Shown in pieces: positions 1-7,700 of a stretch of 13,547 nucleotides of DNA. Source of the DNA: JBFMCU01 sp964428225 (GTDB lineage Bacteria > Planctomycetota > UBA1135 > GCA-002686595); NCBI GenBank assembly GCA_964428225.1, contig CAYRXS010000187.1:1-13547 (forward strand). The letters run 5' to 3'. Numbering within the stretch: the stretch's first letter is position 1; every line of letters begins with the position of its first letter. A program made the position numbers and the translations under genes. Below the pieces are notes generated by a model that did no database searches, was not told where the DNA came from, and saw nothing but the letters and a program-made list of their open reading frames with translations.

Positions 1-350
1 TGATCGGGTTTCTGGCGATTCCGATCGGAGCGTGGCGGCGGTGGGGATGGGTGAGGCGGCTCGGATTCAGGGTGCCCCATCTGATCTGCACCGCGATCGT
101 GGCCGTGGAGGGAGGATTCGGGATCCTCTGCCCCCTGACCACCTGGGAGGCTCAGCTCCGTCGGAGCGCGGGGCAGACCGTCGACGACGCGACCTTCGTG
201 GGGCGCCTCTTGCACTCGATCCTCTTCGTCGAGGTACCGCAGTGGGCGCTCAACATCTGCTACGTGGTCTTCGGTCTGATCGTCGTCGGCACGCTCTTCC
301 TCGTTCCCCCGCGCCGGCGCCGGCGCACACCACCCGAGATCGGTACGTGA
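1..350 (+). CDS. DUF2784 family membrane protein, 5'-truncated by the window edge
   Basis: The reading frame is open from base 3 to the TGA at 348-350, so the true start lies outside the window. A GTG at 51 is not needed as a start, because the frame upstream already reads as a hydrophobic membrane segment (IGFLAIPIGAW). The visible protein has a loop with the motif CPLTTWEAQLRRSAG, which is the signature I associate with DUF2784 small inner-membrane proteins. A last transmembrane helix (WALNICYVVFGLIVVGTLFLV) is followed by a basic tail of five arginines that should face the cytoplasm. Family members are about 120-150 residues with three or four helices, so roughly the first helix is missing here. 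The molecular role of the family is unknown. The stop codon overlaps the GTG start of the acetyltransferase gene (GTGA), which suggests co-transcription and translational coupling. The family call is fairly sure; the function is not. Confidence 0.75.
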   Translation, partial: IGFLAIPIGAWRRWGWVRRLGFRVPHLICTAIVAVEGGFGILCPLTTWEAQLRRSAGQTVDDATFVGRLLHSILFVEVPQWALNICYVVFGLIVVGTLFLVPPRRRRRTPPEIGT

Positions 351-1132
351 ACGCACCCTTGGAGGACGCCCGCGAGCTCGTCGAGAACCTCTGCACTCTG
401 CTCCCCCTCGGTCGCACCGACGAGCGGGTGATCGAGGATCGCTTCGTCCTGTGGATGGGGCCCGGGAAGGACCGGTTCTTCAACATGGTGGAGCGGCTGC
501 GCATGGAGCCGTCGGAGGTGGAGCCGACGGTGGTCGAGGTTCGTGACCTGCTGGCGGCTCGCGATCGGACCTCGGCGACCTGGCTGGTGGGACAGAGCGC
601 CCGGCCCGCGAACCTGGTCGAGGAGCTGATCGCCCTCGGCCTGGTCCCCGATCCCGAGGAGCCCGTGGCCAGCGGGATGATCCTGACCGGGGAGCCCGCG
701 GGCTCGAGGAGCGAGATCGAGGTGCGGCGGGTGACCGAGCTGGACCAGTTCGCCACCGTTCGCTCGATCTTCCACGAGGTCTTCGGCGCCATGCCCGCGC
801 TGAGCCTCGAGGAGGAGGTGGCCGCCGCCCCCGAGGGCGAGATCTGCTACCTGGCCCTGCTCGACGGCGAGCCGGCGGCGGTGGGGAAGGTCATCTTCGC
901 CCCCCGTGGGGGCGCGCTCATGGGCGGCGCCACCCGGCCCGAGGCGCGCGGCCACGGCGCCTACCGGGCCCTGGTGTGGGCTCGCTACGAGGAGGCGCGG
1001 CGCCGGGGCGTTCCGCTCGTGACGCAGGCCGGCAAGATGTCCCGGCCGATCCTCGAGCGGCTCGGCTTCCGGAAGGTCAACGAGATCAAGATCCTCCTCG
1101 ACCTCTTCGGCGGCAAGCCCGGTTCCTCCTGA
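347..1132 (+). CDS. GNAT-family N-acetyltransferase
   Basis: Encodes about 261 residues from a GTG start at 347 that overlaps the preceding stop by four bases. The same frame is open further upstream, but that part only shadows the membrane-protein gene. The N-terminal part (residues 1-115) is helical and acidic and unlike the core. It has ATWLVGQSARPANLVEEL, a pattern seen in N-terminal halves of GNAT proteins of this size. The C-terminal GNAT core runs from about residue 124. The acetyl-CoA-binding motif A is GGATRPEARGHGAYRALV at about 193-210, and motif B-like ILERLGFRKV lies at about 235-244. The product should transfer an acyl group from acyl-CoA in the cytoplasm to an amine substrate that cannot be predicted. 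No strong Shine-Dalgarno is visible, which fits coupling to the upstream gene. The frame after the TGA stays open for 27 coding-like codons. The family call is secure. Confidence 0.85.
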   Translation: MNAPLEDARELVENLCTLLPLGRTDERVIEDRFVLWMGPGKDRFFNMVERLRMEPSEVEPTVVEVRDLLAARDRTSATWLVGQSARPANLVEELIALGLVPDPEEPVASGMILTGEPAGSRSEIEVRRVTELDQFATVRSIFHEVFGAMPALSLEEEVAAAPEGEICYLALLDGEPAAVGKVIFAPRGGALMGGATRPEARGHGAYRALVWARYEEARRRGVPLVTQAGKMSRPILERLGFRKVNEIKILLDLFGGKPGSS

Positions 1133-1209
1133 TCCCGCGTCGACGAGAAGGGCTCGTTCGAGAAGGCGGCCAGCTTCGAAATGCCGGACTCGACAGCCCG
1201 GCCCTCCTA

Positions 1210-3498
1210 TCAATAGCCGGCCGTGCACTCGTAGGCGCAGTGCAGGCACGGGGTTCCGCCGAAGCTGGCCGCCTGCGTGTAGAACACGAAGCCGATGAAA
1301 AGCGGATCACTCGGGATCGAGACGTCGATGACCGCGGGATCCCCGAGGCCGGAAGGCATTCCGGAAAGCTCGCCGCTCGGGTCCGCGATGTTGACGAGGA
1401 CCTCGCCCCAGGGGCTCGGGAACGTCGTCGACGAGGAGAAGGCGACGAGCATGGCTCCGACGTTGCCCATGGCGCAGCCGGCGACGGAGGCACTGAAGGT
1501 GCCGCCGAGGACCGCGGGCGTGGTGATCGCGTAGCCATTCGTTGCGGCATTCACGCCCGTGCCGCAGTACCACGAGCAGGTGGCGATGTCGGACGCGCCG
1601 AGGTCGAACACGTAGGCAGCGCCGGCACCGATGGCGCTGTTGTCGCTCTGGTCACCGTCCACACCCGTGGCGCTGCTGCCCTCCCGTATCGCCCCGATCA
1701 CCACCGTGTCGCCGGACACCGCCGAGGAGTAGCCGAACGAGTCACCATACCAGTCGGTGTTCGAGGCCTTGACATAGGCCAGTTGGCTCCAGATCCCCCC
1801 GCTTCGCACGAACACGTAGGCTGCGCCGGAAGCCCCGGCACTGTTGTCGCTCTGGTCGCCGTTCACGCCGGTGGCGCTGCTGTCCTCCCACCGCGCCCCG
1901 ACCACCACCGTGTCGTCGCACACCGCCACGGAGTGGCCGAACCGGTCATGCTCGTCGGTGTTCGAGGCCTTGAGATAGGCCTGTTGGCTCCAGATCCCTC
2001 CGCTTCGCACGAACACGTAGGCGGCGCCGGCCTCCCAGGCGGAGTCGTCGTTCTGGTCGCCGTTCACGCCGGTGGCGTTGCTGGCCTCGTAATGCGCCCC
2101 GACCACCACCGTGTCGTTCGATATCGACACGGACCAGCCGAAGAGGTCCGGGCCGGTATTGGAGGCCTTGAGATACGCCTGTTGACTCCAGTTCCCTCCG
2201 CTTCGCACGAACACGTAGGCGGCGCCGGCATGCTCGAGGCTGTTGTCGGTCTGGTCGCCGTTCACGCCGGTGGAGCTGCTGTCCTCCCCCGTCGCTCCGA
2301 TGACCAGCGTATCCCCCGAGACCGACAAGGAGGTGCCGAAGAAATCGGGCCCGTCGGTGTTGGAGGCCTTGAGATAGGCCTGCTGGCTCCAGGCTCCACC
2401 GCTGCGCACGAACACGTAGGCTGCGCCGGCAGCCGGGAGGCTGTTGTCGCTCTGGTTGCCGTTCACCCCGGTGGCGTTGCTGTCCTCCTTGAACGCTCCG
2501 ACGACCACCGTGTCGCCCGACACCGCCACGGACTTGCCGAACTCGTCGAGCTCGCCGGTGTTGGAAGCCTTGAGATAGGCTTGTTGGCTCCAGATCCCTC
2601 CGCTTCGCACGAACACGTAGGCCGCGCCGGCCTCGTTGGCGCTGTTGTCGCCCTGGTTGCCGTTCACCCCGGTGGCGTTGCTGGCTTCCTCGGGCGCTCC
2701 GACCACCGCCGTGTCGCCCGACACCGCTACGGAGTAGCCGAACTCGTCACCGATGTCGGTGTTGGAGGCCTTGAGATAGGCCTGCTGCGCGACGGGGTCG
2801 ATCGTCAGCGGGTAGCGCGCCTCGCGCTCATCGATCGAGAGACGCAGTCCCTCGGCGACGCGCTCGAAGCTCGCCTCCAGCTCCTGCCCGTCGGCATCGA
2901 CCACGCTCAGGCCCGAGTAGGTGAGCGCCAAGCCGTCCTCGCCGTTCAGGAACCGGACGTCGCGTCCGTCGGCGGTCACCTCCGGGCGCAGGTTGCCACG
3001 CACCGCCAGGGTCAGGGTCAAGGGGCTCCGACCGCTTTCGCCGCCGGGTGTCGGACGACGGTGGACGGTGTAGCCGTGCTCGAGCCCGCGTGTGTCGTTG
3101 ACGTACCACTCCTCGAGCCTCTCGTCCCACGCGTAGGCCACGTGCCCGCCGTCGACGCACACACACTCGGGCGTCGTCACTTCCCTGATCCTGTCGGCGA
3201 ACCCGTAGCTCACGAGGTCCAGTCCCCATGTCCATCCCCCCGCATCGGGCTCCGTGCGGAAGCCGCGGCCGTCGAAAGTCGTCAGCCACCGTTGCCCCGG
3301 GTTGCGCGCCTGATGGCCTTCCTCCACGGGAAAGGCCGCATGGCGGCCCTCCTCGTATGCCGCCCGGATGCCGGTCCAGTCGTCGGGGGAAAGGCCATCG
3401 GGCGCCTCGCCCTCCGCCGTCGCCGTCAAGGGTAGAGCACAGCAGCAAAGCGCCAAGGTCACGGGGATCCGCGGAATCCGAGTGAGGATGCAATTCAT
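1210..3498 (-). CDS. Secreted FG-GAP repeat (integrin-alpha-like) protein
   Basis: Encodes 762 residues. I chose the ATG at 3498 over one 24 bases upstream because it has AAGGA six bases before it and begins a good signal peptide (basic start, hydrophobic VTLALCCCALPL, likely cut after TATA). Residues about 30-237 form an N-terminal domain with HAAFPVEEGHQARNPGQRW and DGRGFRTEPDAGGWTWGL, a lead-in seen before FG-GAP repeats in related bacterial proteins. Residues 238 to about 633 are six tandem FG-GAP repeats, each with QQAYLKASNT, FG.SVAVSGDTVVVGA, a likely Ca2+ loop TGVNGDQSDNS, and AGAAYVFVRSGG. Residues about 635-762 are a cysteine-containing C-terminal domain (CSWYCGTG ... LCAYEC-like end) of a kind I associate with Planctomycetota exported proteins. 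The repeats should fold as blades of a beta-propeller outside the cell. A role in adhesion or matrix binding is inferred only. It converges on the GNAT gene. Confidence 0.85.
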   Translation of the reverse strand: MNCILTRIPRIPVTLALCCCALPLTATAEGEAPDGLSPDDWTGIRAAYEEGRHAAFPVEEGHQARNPGQRWLTTFDGRGFRTEPDAGGWTWGLDLVSYGFADRIREVTTPECVCVDGGHVAYAWDERLEEWYVNDTRGLEHGYTVHRRPTPGGESGRSPLTLTLAVRGNLRPEVTADGRDVRFLNGEDGLALTYSGLSVVDADGQELEASFERVAEGLRLSIDEREARYPLTIDPVAQQAYLKASNTDIGDEFGYSVAVSGDTAVVGAPEEASNATGVNGNQGDNSANEAGAAYVFVRSGGIWSQQAYLKASNTGELDEFGKSVAVSGDTVVVGAFKEDSNATGVNGNQSDNSLPAAGAAYVFVRSGGAWSQQAYLKASNTDGPDFFGTSLSVSGDTLVIGATGEDSSSTGVNGDQTDNSLEHAGAAYVFVRSGGNWSQQAYLKASNTGPDLFGWSVSISNDTVVVGAHYEASNATGVNGDQNDDSAWEAGAAYVFVRSGGIWSQQAYLKASNTDEHDRFGHSVAVCDDTVVVGARWEDSSATGVNGDQSDNSAGASGAAYVFVRSGGIWSQLAYVKASNTDWYGDSFGYSSAVSGDTVVIGAIREGSSATGVDGDQSDNSAIGAGAAYVFDLGASDIATCSWYCGTGVNAATNGYAITTPAVLGGTFSASVAGCAMGNVGAMLVAFSSSTTFPSPWGEVLVNIADPSGELSGMPSGLGDPAVIDVSIPSDPLFIGFVFYTQAASFGGTPCLHCAYECTAGY
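1600..2787 (-). repeat. Six tandem intragenic FG-GAP repeats, unit about 201 bp
   Basis: Read on the minus strand, the units are 2787-2587, 2586-2386, 2385-2185, 2184-1987, 1986-1786 and 1785-1600. Units 1, 2, 3 and 5 are 67 codons, unit 4 is 66, and unit 6 is cut short at YVFDL after 62. The framework (QQAYLKASNT, VSGDTVVVGA, NATGVNG, DNS, AGAAYVFVRSGG.WS) is nearly constant in DNA and protein. Variation is concentrated in three short patches: after SNT, before the EDSNATG segment, and after DNS. Units 1-5 resemble one another more than they resemble unit 6 (QLAYVKASNT, SSAVSGD), so the C-terminal unit is the most diverged. Confidence 0.9.
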
Positions 3499-3504
3499 GG
3501 AGAG

Positions 3505-3509
3505 TCCTT
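3505..3509 (-). promoter_or_regulatory. Ribosome binding site of the FG-GAP protein gene
   Basis: AAGGA on the minus strand, six bases upstream of the ATG at 3498. It decides the start, because the in-frame ATG at 3522 lies upstream of this site and has no comparable sequence. Confidence 0.65.
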
Positions 3510-3690
3510 CAGAGAGTAGCACGAGACGAGGCCGCGTGGTCGCCGTCGGAACGACGATAGGGGCCGTCAGGGGAAACGGTTGTCACCGGGCTCTCGGCAA
3601 ATGTCATGCCCGTGATCGGCAACCCTCCTCTCGCATGGTTGCGCACGACTCCCGCTCCAGGAGGCGGAAAAAGGTGCTACGAATCCGCCA

Positions 3691-3730
3691 CGAAGTCGGG
3701 GGACAACCGCGTCAAAGGGCCTATCGAGGC
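3691..3730. repeat. Dispersed intergenic element, copy A
   Basis: An ungapped comparison by eye with 9572-9611 gives 30 of 40 identical bases. The best-kept parts are GGACA near the left and ATCGAGGC at the right end. Read in one plus-strand frame both copies spell a similar peptide (KGPIEA); read on the minus strand both give ASIGPL. I do not know whether either reading is translated. Confidence 0.45.
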
Positions 3731-3868
3731 CAGTCCGCTCATCTGCATGCGGCAACCCTGCCCCTTCGGGCCGGTTTCCGCCGCTGGACCCCGCCCTCAC
3801 TCGTTCTTCTGGTAGGCCGGCAACCTCGAGAAGTCTTGCCGGTCTCGCAGCCCGGCGACCATGACCGG

Positions 3869-4234
3869 GTGAACCCAACTCCCGGGCCGCGTCGGCGCAT
3901 CGAGCTGGGGGTGCTCCTCCCCGCCGACGCGAGTGAGAAGCAGATCCGCCGCGTTCTCAGTTACGTGAGCGGGCAATCGCGGTTCCCGTGGAGCGAGTAC
4001 GCTTGGCTGGGCGATGGCCACACCATGCCCTACGATGCCTGGCCGGATGCTCGCTTCGCGTTCAGCGCCCTGAGCGCGAAGCACCTGATCATGCCCCGAG
4101 TCGAGATTCCCGATGCCTTCGGCGACCCGGTCACCCTCCTGTGGATGGTGCCCATCACCAAGGAAGAGCGTGCGCTCGCCAAGCGCCGGACCACGCAGAA
4201 GGTGCTCGCGGATTTGCCCCGGGAGAGGTGGTAG
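3869..4234 (+). pseudogene. Suppressor-of-fused (SUFU) domain protein, C-terminal fragment
   Basis: From about the GTG at 3869 the frame reads RRRIELGVLLPADASEKQI, then FPWSEYAWLGDGHTMP at about residues 45-60, KHLIMPRVEIPDAFGDP, and LLWMVPITKEERALAKR before the TGA at 4232-4234. This order (RIEL.VLLPA, the W-L-G-x-GHT-P motif, then the W.VPIT.EE end) matches the second half of bacterial SUFU-domain proteins, which often act as immunity or partner proteins for polymorphic toxins. The first half of the domain, usually with a TLVTSGMS-like motif, is not readable upstream. The frame continues upstream without a stop, but as arginine-rich sequence without a match. The 121-residue product is therefore probably a truncated relic, though a short diverged gene cannot be excluded. 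An IS3 remnant begins within 80 bp downstream and may have caused the damage. No toxin gene is present nearby. Confidence 0.5.
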
Positions 4235-4312
4235 AACGGGAGGCGCGGAGAATTCCGCTCCTCCCGTCCACCCGCGCCTCGCGAAGCAGTTGCGGCGAGC
4301 GCGTATTTCAGC

Positions 4313-4572
4313 GTTGGCTAGCGGATGGGGGGGCAGCCAACAAACGCGTCGCCCTGCCCGGATCCGGGCTGGAAGACGAATCCTTCAACGGGACCCTGCG
4401 TGACGAATGCCTCAACATGCACTGGCTCCAGGACATGAAGCAGGCACGGCAAACGATCGAAGCCTGGAGGGTGAACTACGACGAAGTGAGACCGCATTCT
4501 GCTTTGGGCCAGTTGCCCCCGGCCACGTACGTGGCCGGGGGCAGGCCCAAGGCACTGGCCATAGCCAACTGA
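4313..4572 (+). pseudogene. IS3-family transposase (OrfB), C-terminal remnant
   Basis: The frame ending at the TGA 4570-4572 contains ESFNGTLRDECLNMHW, ARQTIEAWRVNYDEVRPHSALG and LPPATYVAG, the standard end of an IS3-family rve/DDE transposase. Weaker likeness begins near 4313 (RWLADGG ... LPGSGLEDESFNG). The segment before the catalytic glutamate is about two residues shorter than usual (normally like PGKPxxNAFIESFNG), so the copy is decayed as well as truncated. The glutamate of the DDE triad (the E of DESFNG) remains. Both catalytic aspartates and the whole N-terminal half are absent, and no OrfA is present. The product cannot be an active transposase. The matching right end of the element lies just downstream. 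Confidence 0.85.
4514..4543. repeat. Perfect 30-bp palindrome inside the IS3 remnant
   Basis: Each arm is 15 bases (TGCCCCCGGCCACGT and its exact reverse complement) with no loop. Beyond it, GGGCC at 4506-4510 and GGCCC at 4544-4548 could extend the stem with a small internal loop. No T-run follows, so it does not look like a standard Rho-independent terminator. In the transposase frame it encodes the ATYVAGG segment. Confidence 0.9.
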
Positions 4573-4592
4573 TAACCCCAATGTCCTAGAGA

Positions 4593-4632
4593 ATCCCAAT
4601 CGCCAGCCGGACCAGAGATTGGGGGGGGGTCA
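4593..4632. mobile_element. Solo right end of an IS3-family element
   Basis: About 20 bp after the transposase remnant comes AATCCCAATCGCCAGCCGG, then a GATT followed by nine G and TCA at 4630-4632. IS3-family terminal repeats typically begin TGA and end TCA, often with a G/C run beside the tip, and this sits at the right distance behind the transposase stop. A 7-bp inverted pair, CCCAATC at 4595-4601 and GATTGGG at 4617-4623, lies within it. No matching left end (TGA plus a run of C) is found in the window, so the element has lost its left side. Confidence 0.6.
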
Positions 4633-4766
4633 AGGAGCCTCATGACTCACATAAGATCTGGCACCGGTTTCGGGGGCTGGTCAGGGACAGGCTGGTCGAG
4701 CAGGCTTGGCGGCTCAGCCGATCTCTTTCTCCGTCGCACGGACCGCGGGATGATCCGGGTTCCCGT

Positions 4767-7700
4767 TCACTGGCTGCTGCTTTGCAGCGTCACTGGCCCG
4801 AGCAGGCCCGAGGGAAGGAGCTGGCCGGGTCCTTCTCCGGTCGTGAACGTGTAGCGACCGGTCTTGAATTCCCGGCCGTCCAGCAATCCGGTATCCCATT
4901 GCACCGCGCGCGCGTCCTTGTCCGGCGGCTGGCTGTCACCGAGCAGGCGGTTCGGCCAGCGGTTGGCCACCTCGATCTCGAGCTCGTTCGTGCCCGACTT
5001 CACCGCGTCCGTGATCTCGACCCGCCACGGCGCGCACCAGACCACGCCAAGGTCTTCTCCGTTGAGACGTACGCGAGCGATGTCGTGCACCACTCCGAGA
5101 TCGAGGTAGATCCTCGGCCCCGCCCCCCGAGAAGAACCGAAGGTCTTTCGATACGTGGCGATGCCCGAGTAGTACTCGATCCCGCGCTCCTCGCGCTCGG
5201 TCCAATCCTGGAGTCGATCGAAGGCCACCTTCTCGGGACCGCCCCAACGGGGATCGAAGGAAACTTCCCACGGGCCTTCCAGAGTCTGCAGCGGCCGGGC
5301 CGCGGCGAAGTTCACGGCGCCGGCGGCGGCCGGGGGTGGTGAGGGCCCGTTGCGCGGGAAGATCACGAAGAAGCTCTGGTGCGGCTCGAAGGTCATCGGA
5401 ACGGAGGTGGTCTTCCCGTGACGGGCAAACCGCGGCAGGGATCTGATCTCGGCGGTCACCGGATCCCACAACTGTGGCGCGCCCTCCGACACCCGGAAGG
5501 TGCAACTCGTCTCCACCATCGCGTTCGTGGTATTGGCCACGAAGTAGACGTCCGCGACATCGGTCCGGCGGTGCCCATGGCGGATCGGTCCGTCCGATTG
5601 GAAAACCTCCGGGACCTGCATCTCCGCGAGCAGCGCGGCGGTGCTCTCGTAGTCGGGATAGAGCGCCGGGTAGGTTGTCGATCCAGGCGACACGCGCAGA
5701 TTCCAGGGGGCCATCGCGCCGGGGCCGAGCTCCTTGGCCGCCGACCAGTCGGAGTTGTTGCGGCTGGCCCTCCAGTTCCGATCCGAACCGATCACCTCGC
5801 TAGTTCCGTCCGCGTAGCTCAGGCGCATCGCGGCGAGAAAGCCGGCGGGGTTCCTCTCGTTCGAGGCGGCGTTGGTGGCTACGACCTCGATGGTATTCCG
5901 GCCCGGTCTCAGCGCCGACCGGACGTCCGCCGCATCGATGGTGTTGAAGTCGTCTCCCTCGAGAGCTCGCGTACCGTTCACCCTGAGGGTGAGCGTGTTG
6001 TCGGCCGTGGCCTCGATAGTGGCCTCCTCGATCGACTCGAGCTCGGCGAGCTCCCAGGTGTACCGGAAGTGGACGTCTCCGGCCGTGGCGGAATGCGCCG
6101 GGTCACCCTCGTCCAGCCAGATCCACTTCCCCGCGTCTGGCAACAGCGGTTCGTCGGCTTCCATGTGCCCTGCGGCCTGATCCAGAATCATGCGCCCCTG
6201 GCCGAGATTGCGCACGGCCGAGGGAGGCTGACCCCAGAGATCCTTGGCCAGCTTTCGCACTTCGGCATCGCATTGCGGGTACCCGCTCAGGCTGGGCGAG
6301 GCGGTCGGCGGAGCGCCGTAGACCACCGCGCCCGCCTCGACGAGTTGGGTGATCTTCTCGAGCAGCCCGGGGGGCATGGTCTCGAAACGCGGCAGCACGA
6401 GGATTCGGTAGGACGTGCCGCCCGGAAAGACGATTCGCCCGTCCTGCACGTCGGCCCGCTCCATCAGGATGTTCGGCGAACAGCCGTCGAAGCCATGACC
6501 CTTCTTATCGGCCAGCGGACCACTGCCCCGCAGGGCGCTTGCTGGCGGACGGAACACGTGCGGGGCGCCTTCGGGAGTGAGGTAGAGAATGTCGGAAACC
6601 GTCACGCCCTGCCGCAGCAAGTGGCTGCAACGGGTGATGTAGCGATGGTAGGCCTCCGCCATCGGCCACCAGGTCTGGCCGCGGTCCCAGTGGACGCCGT
6701 ACGGCCCCATGGTCATACCCGGGCGGTGCTCCTCGCCCAGCGGCTTGTGGGCGAATGTGTGATAGACGAAGCGGTTGATGCCCATGGCGAAGGCCCAGTC
6801 ACCCTGGTTCTTCATCGACCAGGGATACTGCTGCCACCGTTCCGCTCCCCCCGCGGTGAACGCCTCGGCCGAGACGATCGGCCGGCCCATGGTGTGCGCA
6901 ATCGAGGTGGCCTCGATGCAGCTGAACGACGAGTCGAATCCGAACCCGGTACTCCAGAACTCGCACATCGGCACGTCGGCTACCGCGCCCAGATCGAGGT
7001 CGGCGGTGGGATTCATGTCATAGGGCTCGATGGAGAGCTCGAAGCCATGCCTGCGACCGAGCGTCCTCAGGTGGCCCGCGTAGTTCTCCAGGACCAGCTC
7101 CTGGGCGGTCAGCCGGAAGTCCCAGAGGAACCGTTCGGTCACCGCGACACTCGTCACGGCGCGGCCGCTGAAGGTCACGAGGAATGGCAGCGGGTCGTAG
7201 CCGCGGCGCTTGGTGAGCTCCTCACGAAACTTCGGCGTCCAGTTCTGCGCACCCATCTCCCAGCTGTCGAGGTGCACGGTGGTCCACCCGTGCTTCTCCG
7301 CACGCTTGCCCACCTTGTCCAGAAGCCTGCCGTAGTAGTGTTGGAAGTGATCCTCCAGCGCGGTCCTGTCGAGCTTGTCGTGATCGAAGCCGACGCCGGG
7401 TGCGGGGGCGGGCCGGGTGCTGGCGCCGGTCGAGCGCCGCCCCATGCGCAGGATCGTCCACTCGCCGGACGGGACGTCCCACTGCAAGCGACCGTTCGGT
7501 TGCAGGCGCTCGCTCAGGTCGATCATCTCGTGAAGGTCGACGACCTCGCCTTCATCCGGATAGCTCGCGGGGGCGGGCAAGTAGGGCTTCACCCCCTCCA
7601 TCGAGGTGTAGGGATCACGCTCGAACAGCGCTTTCTCGTCGATGTCGCCGATCACGGGTTCGCACTTCGGGAAGGCGTAGACGACCACATCCTCGTAGAA

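Larger units (their letters stand above)
3499..3868. other. Spacer upstream of the FG-GAP gene, no convincing gene
   Basis: This 370-bp stretch separates the minus-strand FG-GAP gene from the SUFU-like fragment. Open frames cross it on both strands, but they are arginine- and proline-rich and show no recognisable domain. It should contain the FG-GAP promoter; I could not pick convincing -35 and -10 boxes. A 40-bp segment at 3691-3730 recurs at 9572-9611. Confidence 0.5.

Noticed and set aside
1600..2787. Regular repeats that might be a CRISPR array
   Set aside because: The unit is about 201 bp, in frame, and encodes FG-GAP blades; there are no short repeats with unique spacers and no cas genes.
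976..3435. Long plus-strand open frame of 819 codons
   Set aside because: It is antisense to the FG-GAP gene; its repeats (VVALVAVHAGG, HEHVG.AG) are the complement of the FG-GAP units, and it has no domain of its own.
3606..3815. Small plus-strand open frame of 69 codons in the FG-GAP upstream spacer
   Set aside because: No ribosome binding site, no domain, and it crosses the shared 40-bp element; more likely non-coding.
4595..4623. CCCAATC/GATTGGG hairpin as a terminator
   Set aside because: The stem is only seven bases with a 15-base loop and no T-run; it is better explained as part of the IS end.
4621..4629. Run of nine G as a regulatory tract or slippage site
   Set aside because: It lies next to the TCA tip of an IS3-type end, which often has such a run; the exact length could also be a sequencing error.
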